Made by a program: the position numbers and the translations under genes
Origin: DATMER01 sp040349255
Lineage (GTDB): Bacteria; Acidobacteriota; Thermoanaerobaculia; Multivoradales; UBA5704
Reading direction: 5' to 3'
Assembly (NCBI GenBank): GCA_040349255.1
Contig: JBEQUE010000051.1
Location: 8,996-72,995, forward strand
Length of the DNA: 64,000 nt
Shown: piece by piece, positions 18,674-25,219 of the stretch
Position numbering within the stretch: the first letter of the stretch is position 1
Layout: the number at the start of each line of letters is the position of its first letter
Notes under the pieces: generated by a model
Databases searched by the model: none
What the model was told of the DNA's origin: nothing
What the model saw: only the letters and a program-made list of their open reading frames with translations

Positions 18674-19453
18674 TCACCCGCTGCGGCCGAGCTCCCGGAG
18701 GGCTCTGGCCAGGGGAAGAAAATGCTCGCGGAAGCGCAGGACCCGTGAATAGCGGCCGGTCGCGACCTGCCGCTCGCCGTAGGTCTCGTAATACGGCGGA
18801 TCCCCGATCCGGGCCTCGATGTCCGCCTCGGGGTCCACCGGGCTCAGGCACTCGACCCGAAAGGCTTCGGCGCCGTAGCGCTCGAACGCCCGCTCGACCT
18901 CGTGCGCCATCTCCGGGTAGGACCGCGCCGCCGCGAGCTTGCGCTCCAGCGCGTCGTCCTCCAGCTCGAGTCTCAGGCCTCCGGAGCTGCCGTTCCCGGG
19001 CAGCTCGTCCGGGCGGCCTTCCAGGAGGAACTCATAGCTGTCGAGGCCGCGCCCGGTGCGCCGGCGGACCAGCGCGATGGCCGCGTCGGTCACCAGGCGG
19101 CAGATGTCGTGGGAGGGGTTGAACCCTTCGATGGCGTCGGCGGCCACCGTCTCCACGCCGCTTTCGGTCCAGGCGTCGGCGAGCTCGCGGGCGAGCCCCG
19201 CCAGGACCTCGATCCGGCCTTCCAGCATCACCTCGTACAGATCGCGGTCGCGGAACCGGCCGAACACGGAGCCCGGCCGGGCACCGGTGCGGGGCAGGAT
19301 CGCCGCGGTGGAAGGGACACGGGACCGGCCGGTGCTCCCCGAGCCGTCGGTCAGCACGAAGACCTCGGGCTGCTCCCGTTCGAGCCAGCCATACACACGA
19401 AGCTCGTGGCCAGGATGCGCTGCCACCAGGGCGGCCTTGGAAGATCCGGACAT
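18674..19453 (-). CDS. PIG-L/LmbE-like protein
   Basis: 259-aa protein whose start LVAAHPGHELRVYGWLE resembles the AHPDDE zinc-site motif of PIG-L/LmbE deacetylases but with Gly-His replacing the Asp pair; VFVLTDGSG and GFNPSHDICRLV follow, in places where the family keeps further metal ligands. Such proteins often accompany surface glycan genes, and the adjacent downstream gene is a glycosyltransferase. Deacetylase activity is uncertain because the first ligand motif is changed. I chose ATG 19453: the frame stays open upstream, but a TAGACT hexamer lies 8 nt before this ATG and homology-like sequence begins here. Confidence 0.55.
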   Translation of the reverse strand: MSGSSKAALVAAHPGHELRVYGWLEREQPEVFVLTDGSGSTGRSRVPSTAAILPRTGARPGSVFGRFRDRDLYEVMLEGRIEVLAGLARELADAWTESGVETVAADAIEGFNPSHDICRLVTDAAIALVRRRTGRGLDSYEFLLEGRPDELPGNGSSGGLRLELEDDALERKLAAARSYPEMAHEVERAFERYGAEAFRVECLSPVDPEADIEARIGDPPYYETYGERQVATGRYSRVLRFREHFLPLARALRELGRSG

Positions 19454-19461
19454 GCCGCGAG

Positions 19462-19467
19462 AGTCTA
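19462..19467 (-). promoter_or_regulatory. Putative -10 hexamer of the PIG-L-like/glycosyltransferase pair
   Basis: Minus-strand TAGACT, 8 nt before ATG 19453; no -35 recognised. Confidence 0.35.
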
Positions 19468-19539
19468 GCGGAGAATCCGGGCAAGGCTCTCCTCTTCCCG
19501 GACCATTCCATGGACGGGGCGTTGTCGGGCTAACTAGGT

Positions 19540-19582
19540 CTGCCGGTTTCCGGGAAGTCGTCAAGGCCTTGGCAAAGATCGG
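19540..19582 (+). pseudogene. Relic of a hicA toxin gene 5' end
   Basis: Reads L-P-V-S-G then, after a frame change, EVVKALAKIG, matching the beginning of HicA (compare LPLVSGREAVRALAKIG encoded at 23285 onward). The segment GCCTTGGCAAAGATCGG is identical over 17 nt to the intact hicA. No HTH-free remainder of the toxin or hicB partner is visible, so this is a decayed fragment inside the 149-bp gap between two minus-strand genes. Confidence 0.6.
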
Positions 19583-19602
19583 AGACTCATCCCCGGCGGC
19601 CC

Positions 19603-20946
19603 TTACATTCTGGTCCGCAGAAACACCATCCAGGAGACCGGCATCTCGCCGTATTCGTCCTCCAGCTCCGAGGGGATCAGCGCCAGGCTTACCAGGGAGC
19701 CGACGCCGGCCTTCCATGCGTCTTCCACGACCGCGTCGTAGACGTAGCCGAGGCTGATCTTCCCGACGTCGAAGACCTCCTCGTCGCCGTGTCCGTGCCC
19801 GGCCAGCTCGTCGTTCTCCTGCCGCTCGACGCGGCCGAAGACCGTGTGCCGGGCGGCCAGGGTAGCGGCGGACTCCAGCAGGAAGGAGTCGGTGGTTTCG
19901 CCGGGGTCACTCTCATTGCGGCCCCACGCGAACGTGGTCTGCCAGTTGCCGTCCGCGAACGGACGGTTGTAGATGGCCGACGCGGTCGTCCGGTCCTTGT
20001 CGACCTCCGGTTCGAGCTGCTCCGGGCTGTTCAGATGGCCGCGGCTCACCTGGAACGACCAGTCCGGCGTCGGCTGCCAGGAGGCGCGGACCGCCCAGGA
20101 GTCGAGCTTCGGGTCCTCGATGTCGGTGCGGTCCTCGTCCGGCTCGCGGCCCTTGAAGGCCGAGCCTTCGAGCTTGAAGCCACCCCGGATCCAGCCGAGC
20201 GTGGCCACGCCGAAGGTGATGTGAGTCGAGTCGAGCCAGTGGTGTCCCAGCGGCGCCTCGGGGTTCTCCATGCCGGAGAAGCGATGGAGGAAGGCCGGCG
20301 GACCGAGCGCGGGCTCGCCCGGCAGCCCCAGGTAGACGAAGGCCGAGCCGTCCGGGCCCAGGTCGTGGCTGTACGTGGCGGCCAGCTCCATGAAGAGGTC
20401 GTGCGGGTGCTGGCGATCGACGAGCGGCGTCCGGCCGTCCGCGGTCTCGCCGGTCTGGAGGAGGAGCGGGTAACCCTCGTCGCCGACCGTCCAGGGCTCG
20501 GCGGAGACCATGGCGCGGAACCCGAGCCGGTCCGCGCCGAATTGCCGCACGGCCACGCCCATGAGCATGCTCTCGCTGAACAGCTTCTGGTCGCCCCGCG
20601 GGCCGTCCTGGTCGTCGTAGACCAGGTCGAGGAAGCCGTGCGCCATCAGGTGCCAGTCGCCCCGCACGGCGTGCAGGCCTTCGTGCGGCGCGGACTCGGG
20701 CTGCCAAGCGGTGCCGGAGGCCTCGCGGCTCATCCTGTATGGCCCGAGCAGGCCCGGCATCTCATGCCCAGCGTCATGCCCAGCGTCGTGATCGGCCATG
20801 TCCATGCCTTCCATGCCGGCGTGCCCGCCGTGCTCCTCCGGCTTGGCCTCGGCCGGCGGCGGCTCCGGATGGGAGTGCTGGTGCTGGGCGGAAAGCGGCA
20901 GGCTGAAGAGCAGCAAGGCAGTCAGGATGGTCCCGGGTCTTCTCAT
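19603..20946 (-). CDS. His/Met-rich secreted or outer-membrane protein, unknown function
   Basis: 447-aa protein with a clear signal peptide (MRRPGTILTALLLFSLPLSA). The mature N-terminus is a metal-binding-like segment of about 45 residues: HQHSH, HGGHAGMEGMDMADHDAGHDAGHEM. The remainder lacks long hydrophobic helices and is rich in alternating aromatic/polar residues (FGVATLGWIRGGFKLEG, WQTTFAWGRNES, VFGRVERQEND), as in outer-membrane beta-barrels, ending SWMVFLRTRM with a C-terminal segment suitable for barrel insertion. The conserved LLQTGETADGRTPLVDRQHPHDLF block is seen in uncharacterised acidobacterial-type proteins. A copper or silver related role is an inference from the N-terminus alone. 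No neighbouring metal transporter. Confidence 0.65.
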   Translation of the reverse strand: MRRPGTILTALLLFSLPLSAQHQHSHPEPPPAEAKPEEHGGHAGMEGMDMADHDAGHDAGHEMPGLLGPYRMSREASGTAWQPESAPHEGLHAVRGDWHLMAHGFLDLVYDDQDGPRGDQKLFSESMLMGVAVRQFGADRLGFRAMVSAEPWTVGDEGYPLLLQTGETADGRTPLVDRQHPHDLFMELAATYSHDLGPDGSAFVYLGLPGEPALGPPAFLHRFSGMENPEAPLGHHWLDSTHITFGVATLGWIRGGFKLEGSAFKGREPDEDRTDIEDPKLDSWAVRASWQPTPDWSFQVSRGHLNSPEQLEPEVDKDRTTASAIYNRPFADGNWQTTFAWGRNESDPGETTDSFLLESAATLAARHTVFGRVERQENDELAGHGHGDEEVFDVGKISLGYVYDAVVEDAWKAGVGSLVSLALIPSELEDEYGEMPVSWMVFLRTRM

Positions 20947-20984
20947 CGCCTGTCTTCTGTCTGCAACTCCTCTGCCGTTTCGCA

Positions 20985-20990
20985 TAGAAT
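20985..20990 (+). promoter_or_regulatory. Putative -10 hexamer TAGAAT
   Basis: TAGAAT followed by CCCGGCT and ATG 20998 (7-nt gap); no Shine-Dalgarno. Same TAGAATCC word as at mutA-like and pfkA starts. Confidence 0.5.
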
Positions 20991-20997
20991 CCCGGCT

Positions 20998-21660
20998 ATG
21001 GCTTCCTATTCGGCGGAGGAGATCCTGAAGCAGCTCGACGACTGCGCGGAGGCTTACACCTTCCCGGTGCTCGACAACGCCTACGTGTATCCGGCCGATA
21101 CCCGGATGACCCTGTATCGCGACGAGGAACGCTGGTCGCTGGTCATCGAGGTCCTGGGGTTCAACTCGCACATGGGCGGGACGGAGGGCATGGACAATGC
21201 CCTGTACTGCTTCGGCAACTGCCTGCGGCGGCCGCCCGGGATCAGCCCCGACGACCTTCTGCGCCTGGTGAGGGACGGCGACTCCGGCCCGCTGTTCGAG
21301 GAGCCTCACGGCACGGCGGTCCGGAAGGGAGTCACGGACCTGCGCATCCGGGGCCGGCTCGTGCCGGCTCCCCCGTCGGCCGAGGCCTTCGAGTTGCTGC
21401 GCGCCCTGGCTCCCGAGCATCGGGATCAGCTCCTCGCGACCGACGAGGAGCTCCAGTCCCGCCTGCCGGCAGACCTGCCGCGGCTCCTCCGGCTGGACGA
21501 GTGGAACCACCCCGACATCGCCGAAGGCGACCTGCCGAGCGAGAGCCCGACCTTCAAGATGCTGGCCCAGGTGCTGGAGACCGGCGATCCTGGCCTCTAC
21601 CGCCCCCGGCGCAAGCCGAACACCCACTGGTCGAACTGGCCGGAGGGTGGGGTTCTGTAG
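20998..21660 (+). CDS. Uncharacterised conserved protein
   Basis: 220-aa soluble protein with no signal peptide or membrane helix. It opens MASYSAEEILKQLDDCAE and contains FPVLDNAYVYPADTRMTLYRD, a pattern I recognise from a family of uncharacterised bacterial proteins, without a known activity. C-terminal RRKPNTHWSNWPEGG is Trp/Pro-rich. Probably monocistronic: TAGAAT lies 7 nt before ATG, and a 20-bp tandem array starts 21 nt after its stop. Confidence 0.6.
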   Translation: MASYSAEEILKQLDDCAEAYTFPVLDNAYVYPADTRMTLYRDEERWSLVIEVLGFNSHMGGTEGMDNALYCFGNCLRRPPGISPDDLLRLVRDGDSGPLFEEPHGTAVRKGVTDLRIRGRLVPAPPSAEAFELLRALAPEHRDQLLATDEELQSRLPADLPRLLRLDEWNHPDIAEGDLPSESPTFKMLAQVLETGDPGLYRPRRKPNTHWSNWPEGGVL

Positions 21661-22223
21661 ACTTTCCTGTTGCGATTCAAGGTTCTCCAAGGCGTTGGAA
21701 CGTTCTGCGCGGCGACTGAAGCTTCTCCAGGCGATGGAAGCTTCCATGGCGCGATGTAGCCTTCTATAAGCCGTTGGAAGGTTCCTGGCGCCGGAGGAAC
21801 GTTCTACGCCGCGACGGAACGTTCTACGGCGCAACGGAAGGTTCTACGGCGCAACGGAAGGTTCTACGCCGTGCCGGAACGATCTTTGCCGCGGCGGAAG
21901 GTTCTACGGCGCAACGGAACGTTCTACGCCACGACGGAACGTTCTACGTTGAAACGGAAGGTTTCCAGGCCGCAACGGAACGTTCCAGGTCGTGGCGGAA
22001 CGTTCTACGGCGCAACGGAAGGTTCCACGCCGTGTCGGAACGATCTTTGCCGCGGCGGAAGGTTCTACGGCGCAACGGAACGTTCTACGTCGTGACGGAA
22101 GGTTCTACGCCGTAGCGCAACCTTCTGCACCGCAAGGCAAGGTTCCCTTGCGGCAGAGAAGCCTACCGAGCCGTGGAGAACGGAACGGAGGGGCGGCGCT
22201 TGCCGGAGTTGGTATCCCGCGGT
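21661..22223. other. Convergent 563-bp gene-free stretch
   Basis: Lies between the 3' ends of the genes at 20998 and 22224. Apart from the 20-bp tandem array I see no gene, tRNA or terminator hairpin with U tract; the last 42 bp are non-repetitive. Confidence 0.7.
21682..22181. repeat. 20-bp tandem array, about 25 units
   Basis: Direct tandem repeat with an exact 20-nt step for most units; consensus GTTCTACGGCGCAACGGAAG. Units 21822-22101 are the most uniform; edge units are degenerate (19-21 nt). Junctions read GAACGTTC or GAAGGTTC, so each border is a short dyad. Four successive units at 21841-21920 recur at 22002-22081 (offset 161 nt), evidence of a higher-order duplication. It fills the gap between two convergent genes. 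All three plus-strand frames are largely open across it because 20 is not a multiple of 3, so open frames here are not evidence of coding. Confidence 0.92.
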
Positions 22224-22628
22224 TCAGTTGGGCGTAATCAGCCACAACCGGCCGTCGATCTCGGCTCCGAGGCCATGGGTTTTGAGGATTACGTGCAGTG
22301 CCAGGTCCCACGGTACGTCCTTGAGCTCGACCGTCACGGTTCCTGGCTGGATCCTGGGATCGAGGACCAGGTTGAAGCCGGCGAGTTGGGCGAACGCGCG
22401 GAGGACTTCCGGCAGCGGCGCGTCGCGCAGGCTGAGGCTGATCGGGAACCCCCGCCACGGCCCCTGGCCCGACGGACCCTGGCCGCGTTCGACGAGACCG
22501 TGGGCACCAAGGGTGACGGCGCGAGGGTGCCTGTCAGCTCGGTCGCCGGTCTCCTGCGCGGAGAGCGCGGTGGCGGCGAGACAGAGGACAGCCAGGAGGG
22601 TAGGCAGCAGGCGTAGAGAACGATTCAT
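22224..22628 (-). CDS. Small secreted STN-domain protein
   Basis: 134-aa protein with a signal peptide (LLAVLCLAATALSAQ) and a single secretin/TonB short N-terminal domain: ISLSLRDAPLPEVLRAFAQL, FNLVLDPRIQPGTVTVELKD, VPWDLALHVILKTHGL, ending LWLITPN. STN domains normally sit at the front of secretins or TonB-dependent transducers, where they bind periplasmic partners; here the domain stands alone without any barrel. Four nucleotides after the MmcQ/YjbR gene, so co-transcribed. Role unknown. Confidence 0.75.
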   Translation of the reverse strand: MNRSLRLLPTLLAVLCLAATALSAQETGDRADRHPRAVTLGAHGLVERGQGPSGQGPWRGFPISLSLRDAPLPEVLRAFAQLAGFNLVLDPRIQPGTVTVELKDVPWDLALHVILKTHGLGAEIDGRLWLITPN

Positions 22629-22632
22629 GATA

Positions 22633-22986
22633 TTAGCGATCCAACTGCTCGACCAGTTTCTTCGGAGCCACGGTCCGGTAGGCGTCCACGACCAGGTCCG
22701 CGATCTGATCCCAATCGACCGTCACGTCGAGCCTCACGCCGATCCAGCCCCGGTACCCCACGTAAGGCGGAACGAAGAAGCGTTCCGGGTCCGTGCCGAC
22801 CAGGATCTCCTGGGCACCGTCCGGCGCGGCGCACCAGAAGGCCAGGATGTCGTTGTGATGGTGATTCGCGTACATCACGAACGTCTTCTTGCCGCGCACG
22901 AACCAGGTCGGCTCGCCATGGCTGAGCCGCTCGGTCGCTTCAGGCAGGGCGAGGCAGAGCGCCCGGAGGCGTTCCAAGGGGTCCAT
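22633..22986 (-). CDS. MmcQ/YjbR family protein
   Basis: 117-aa protein of the MmcQ/YjbR family (double-wing, CyaY-like fold proposed to bind DNA). Family features: PEATERLSHGEPTWFVRGKKTFVM near the start and PYVGYRGWIGVRLD near residue 75. TATACT lies 8 nt before ATG. Physiological role is not established for the family. Confidence 0.85.
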   Translation of the reverse strand: MDPLERLRALCLALPEATERLSHGEPTWFVRGKKTFVMYANHHHNDILAFWCAAPDGAQEILVGTDPERFFVPPYVGYRGWIGVRLDVTVDWDQIADLVVDAYRTVAPKKLVEQLDR

Positions 22987-22994
22987 GGGGATGG

Positions 22995-23000
22995 AGTATA
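22995..23000 (-). promoter_or_regulatory. Putative -10 hexamer TATACT
   Basis: Minus-strand TATACT 8 nt before ATG 22986 of the MmcQ/YjbR gene; no Shine-Dalgarno. Confidence 0.45.
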
Positions 23001-23023
23001 GCCTGCCAGTTGCCTCCCTGCTG

Positions 23024-23032
23024 TGGTATAGT
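23024..23032 (+). promoter_or_regulatory. Extended -10 promoter of hicBA
   Basis: TGGTATAGT fits the TGnTATAAT extended -10 pattern, 40 nt before hicB; a conventional -35 is not evident. Confidence 0.5.
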
Positions 23033-23072
23033 AGGTAGACGACGAAATCAGTAGCTGTTTCGGAGATTCGAG

Positions 23073-23285
23073 ATGAAATACCGCGTTTTGATCGAAGAGG
23101 ACGAGGATGGAATCTTCGTGGCGGAGGTACCGTCCTTGCCGGGTTGCATCTCGCAGGGCCGTACCCGCAATGAAGCCATCGAGAATGCCAAAGAAGCTAT
23201 CGCAGCCTATCTCGAGAGCCTCGAAGCCCACGGCGAGCCTATTCCGCCGTCGATCTCGGAAGAGGTGGTCGAGGTCCAGGCTTGA
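23073..23285 (+). CDS. hicB: HicB-type antitoxin
   Basis: 70-aa partial RNase H-fold antitoxin: MKYRVLIEEDEDGIFVAEVP, LPGCISQGRTRNEAIENAKEAI and the terminal LPP-like IPPSISEE are hallmarks. It neutralises HicA and commonly represses the operon. It lacks a C-terminal DNA-binding domain, as in short HicB versions. GGAG 7 nt before ATG. The order antitoxin-then-toxin is the less common hicBA arrangement. Confidence 0.88.
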   Translation: MKYRVLIEEDEDGIFVAEVPSLPGCISQGRTRNEAIENAKEAIAAYLESLEAHGEPIPPSISEEVVEVQA

Positions 23286-23506
23286 GCAAGCTGCCTCTCG
23301 TCTCCGGGCGAGAGGCCGTCAGAGCCTTGGCAAAGATCGGGTATGAGAGAGATCGTCAGAGAGGCAGCCACATCGTCCTTCGACAGGTGGCGGAGCCTCA
23401 CAGGCGTCTTACTGTTCCAGATCACGACGAGATCGCCAAGGGCACCTTGCGCTCCATCATCCGGGAGAGTGGCCTCACGGTTGAGGAGTTTGTAGACCTG
23501 CTTTGA
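23282..23506 (+). CDS. hicA: HicA-type mRNA interferase toxin
   Basis: 74-aa double-stranded RNA-binding-fold toxin that cleaves mRNA. The catalytic His lies in RQRGSHIVLRQ, followed by RRLTVPDHDEIAKGTLRSIIRE, the standard C-terminal half. The start is TTG 23282, overlapping the hicB stop as TTGA, which would keep toxin below antitoxin. A decayed copy of its 5' end lies at 19540. Confidence 0.88.
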   Translation: MSKLPLVSGREAVRALAKIGYERDRQRGSHIVLRQVAEPHRRLTVPDHDEIAKGTLRSIIRESGLTVEEFVDLL

Positions 23507-23513
23507 TCTTGGA

Positions 23514-23531
23514 GAGCCGCTCCAGCGGCTC
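23514..23531. terminator. Stem-loop between hicA and cstA 3' ends
   Basis: GAGCCGCT-CC-AGCGGCTC forms an 8-bp perfect hairpin between the two convergent genes; no U tract, so terminator function is tentative. Confidence 0.4.
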
Positions 23532-23536
23532 CAGGA

Positions 23537-25219
23537 TCACGCCCCCACCGCCACCGCCCCACCCCGCTTCTCACCCCTGACCTTCATCAGCGCCGCGACG
23601 GCCAGGTAGAGCGCCAGGAGGATCAGCAGGAGCGCCGCCACGCCGTTCAGCAGCTCGACGTCGAAGCCCTTCGTGGCCATCAGGTTCAGCCAGGTCAGCT
23701 TGCCCAGGGCCCAGAGGGTGATCGTCAGGACGAAGATCATCGGCAGCAGGGTGAAGGCAATGCGCTTCCTCGCCTGGTACAGCCAGACGGTCACCGAGAG
23801 CAGGGTCAGAGCGGCCAGGAGCTGGTTCGAGGCTCCGAAGAGCGTCCAGAACTTCTGCCACATCCCCTCTCCCGCGAAGGAGAGGAGCGCCATCGGCGCC
23901 ACCACGGTCAGCACCGTGCCGATGATCGCGCCGGCCGTTCCCTTCATCCCGAACAGCTCCTGGAGAAGGTAGCGGCCCAGGCGGGTCGAGACGTCCAGGG
24001 TGTCGAAGACGAAGGTCGAGAAGGCCATCGCTCCGAAGGTGATCGCGAACGGCAGGTTCTTCTCGCCGATCAGCAGGGTCAGGAAGTGCCCGATGCCATT
24101 GCCGTAGATCGTCCCCGGCGCCAGTCCCTTGGCCTGGTCCGGCATCATGATCATGATCGTCACCAGCGCGATCAGCGCCACGAAGCCCTCGGCCAGCATG
24201 GCGCCGTAGCCCACCGGTTGGAGGTGCGACTCGCGGTCGACCTGCTTCGAGGTCGTGCCCGAGCACACCAGACCGTGGAAACCCGAACAGGCGCCGCAGG
24301 CGATGGTCACGAAGAGGAACGGGAAGAGCGTGCCGGTCATCCCGCCCATGTCCCACGACTTGAAGGACGGCTGGTGCACCTCGTAGCCGCCGAAAAACAC
24401 GCCGATCACCCCGAGCGCCAGGGCCGCGTAGAGGATGAAGCCGCCGAGGTAGCCGCGCGGCTGGAGCAGCAGCCAGATCGGCAGCAGCGACGCCACTCCG
24501 CAGTAGATCAGGATGGCCGTCGACCACTGGCTCACCCCGAGTTGGAAGGAGTCGGCCACGTACGTCCCGGCCCAGGCCGAGAGGAAGCTCAGCGGCACGA
24601 AGACGACCGTCACCAGCCAGAGCGGCGGGTTCCAGAGCTTCTGCACGATCCCGAGCACGATGGCGAGCACCAGGTAGAAGAGGCTCGCCGCCGCCACCGC
24701 GCCGCCCGGATGGAAGTCGAACGTGCCGGCCGCCAGCTCCTCGGTGCCGACCACGAAGGTACGGGACGTGATGTCCGCGAAGGCCACGATGACGTAGACC
24801 AGCGCGATCCAGATGAAGGCCATCATGGCGAGGCCGGCCTTGCGGCCCAGGTGCTCGCCCGCGATCTCGGCGATCGAGGTCCCGCCGTGCCGCACCGAGG
24901 CGGTCAGGCTGGAGAAGTCGTGGACCGCGCCGATGAACACCACGCCGAGCGAGATCCAGAGCAGGCACGGCAGCCAGCCGAACGCCTGGCAGGCGATGAT
25001 GGGGCCGGCGATGGGTCCGGCCGCCGCAATGGCCGAGAAGTGCTGAGCGAAGAGATAGAAAGGCCGCGTCGGGACGAAGTCGACCCCGTCGTTGACCTGG
25101 TGCGCCGGGGTCACCCGGCTGTCGTCGATGGAGAACTGGCGCGCCACCCAGCCGCCGTAGAGGCGGTAGGCGGCGACCAGCAGCACCAGGAAGACCAGCG
25201 CGAGGACGGCGAGGCTCAT
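23537..25219 (-). CDS. cstA: Carbon starvation protein A (CstA family transporter)
   Basis: 560-aa multi-helix membrane transporter. Diagnostic features: NDGVDFVPTRPFYLFAQHF, AGPIAGPI, CGACSGFHGLVCSGTTSKQ and FDTLDVSTRLGRYLLQE. E. coli members (CstA, BtsT) take up pyruvate or peptides; this is the shorter version of the family. ATG 25219 overlaps the stop of the upstream amino acid permease as ATGA, so the two transporters are translated together, consistent with a scavenging role. Confidence 0.92.
   Translation of the reverse strand: MSLAVLALVFLVLLVAAYRLYGGWVARQFSIDDSRVTPAHQVNDGVDFVPTRPFYLFAQHFSAIAAAGPIAGPIIACQAFGWLPCLLWISLGVVFIGAVHDFSSLTASVRHGGTSIAEIAGEHLGRKAGLAMMAFIWIALVYVIVAFADITSRTFVVGTEELAAGTFDFHPGGAVAAASLFYLVLAIVLGIVQKLWNPPLWLVTVVFVPLSFLSAWAGTYVADSFQLGVSQWSTAILIYCGVASLLPIWLLLQPRGYLGGFILYAALALGVIGVFFGGYEVHQPSFKSWDMGGMTGTLFPFLFVTIACGACSGFHGLVCSGTTSKQVDRESHLQPVGYGAMLAEGFVALIALVTIMIMMPDQAKGLAPGTIYGNGIGHFLTLLIGEKNLPFAITFGAMAFSTFVFDTLDVSTRLGRYLLQELFGMKGTAGAIIGTVLTVVAPMALLSFAGEGMWQKFWTLFGASNQLLAALTLLSVTVWLYQARKRIAFTLLPMIFVLTITLWALGKLTWLNLMATKGFDVELLNGVAALLLILLALYLAVAALMKVRGEKRGGAVAVGA

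Noticed and set aside
21700..22100. GAAnnTTC words as heat-shock elements
   Set aside because: That motif belongs to eukaryotic HSF; here it arises at each repeat junction and lies at gene 3' ends.
21682..22181. CRISPR array or plasmid iterons
   Set aside because: No unique spacers, no cas genes; no AT-rich region, DnaA box or rep gene, and the location is chromosomal between metabolic genes.
21774..22237. Open frames across the 20-bp array as a repeat protein
   Set aside because: All three plus frames are open because the step is 20 nt, the peptide period is artificial and no start with a ribosome site is present.
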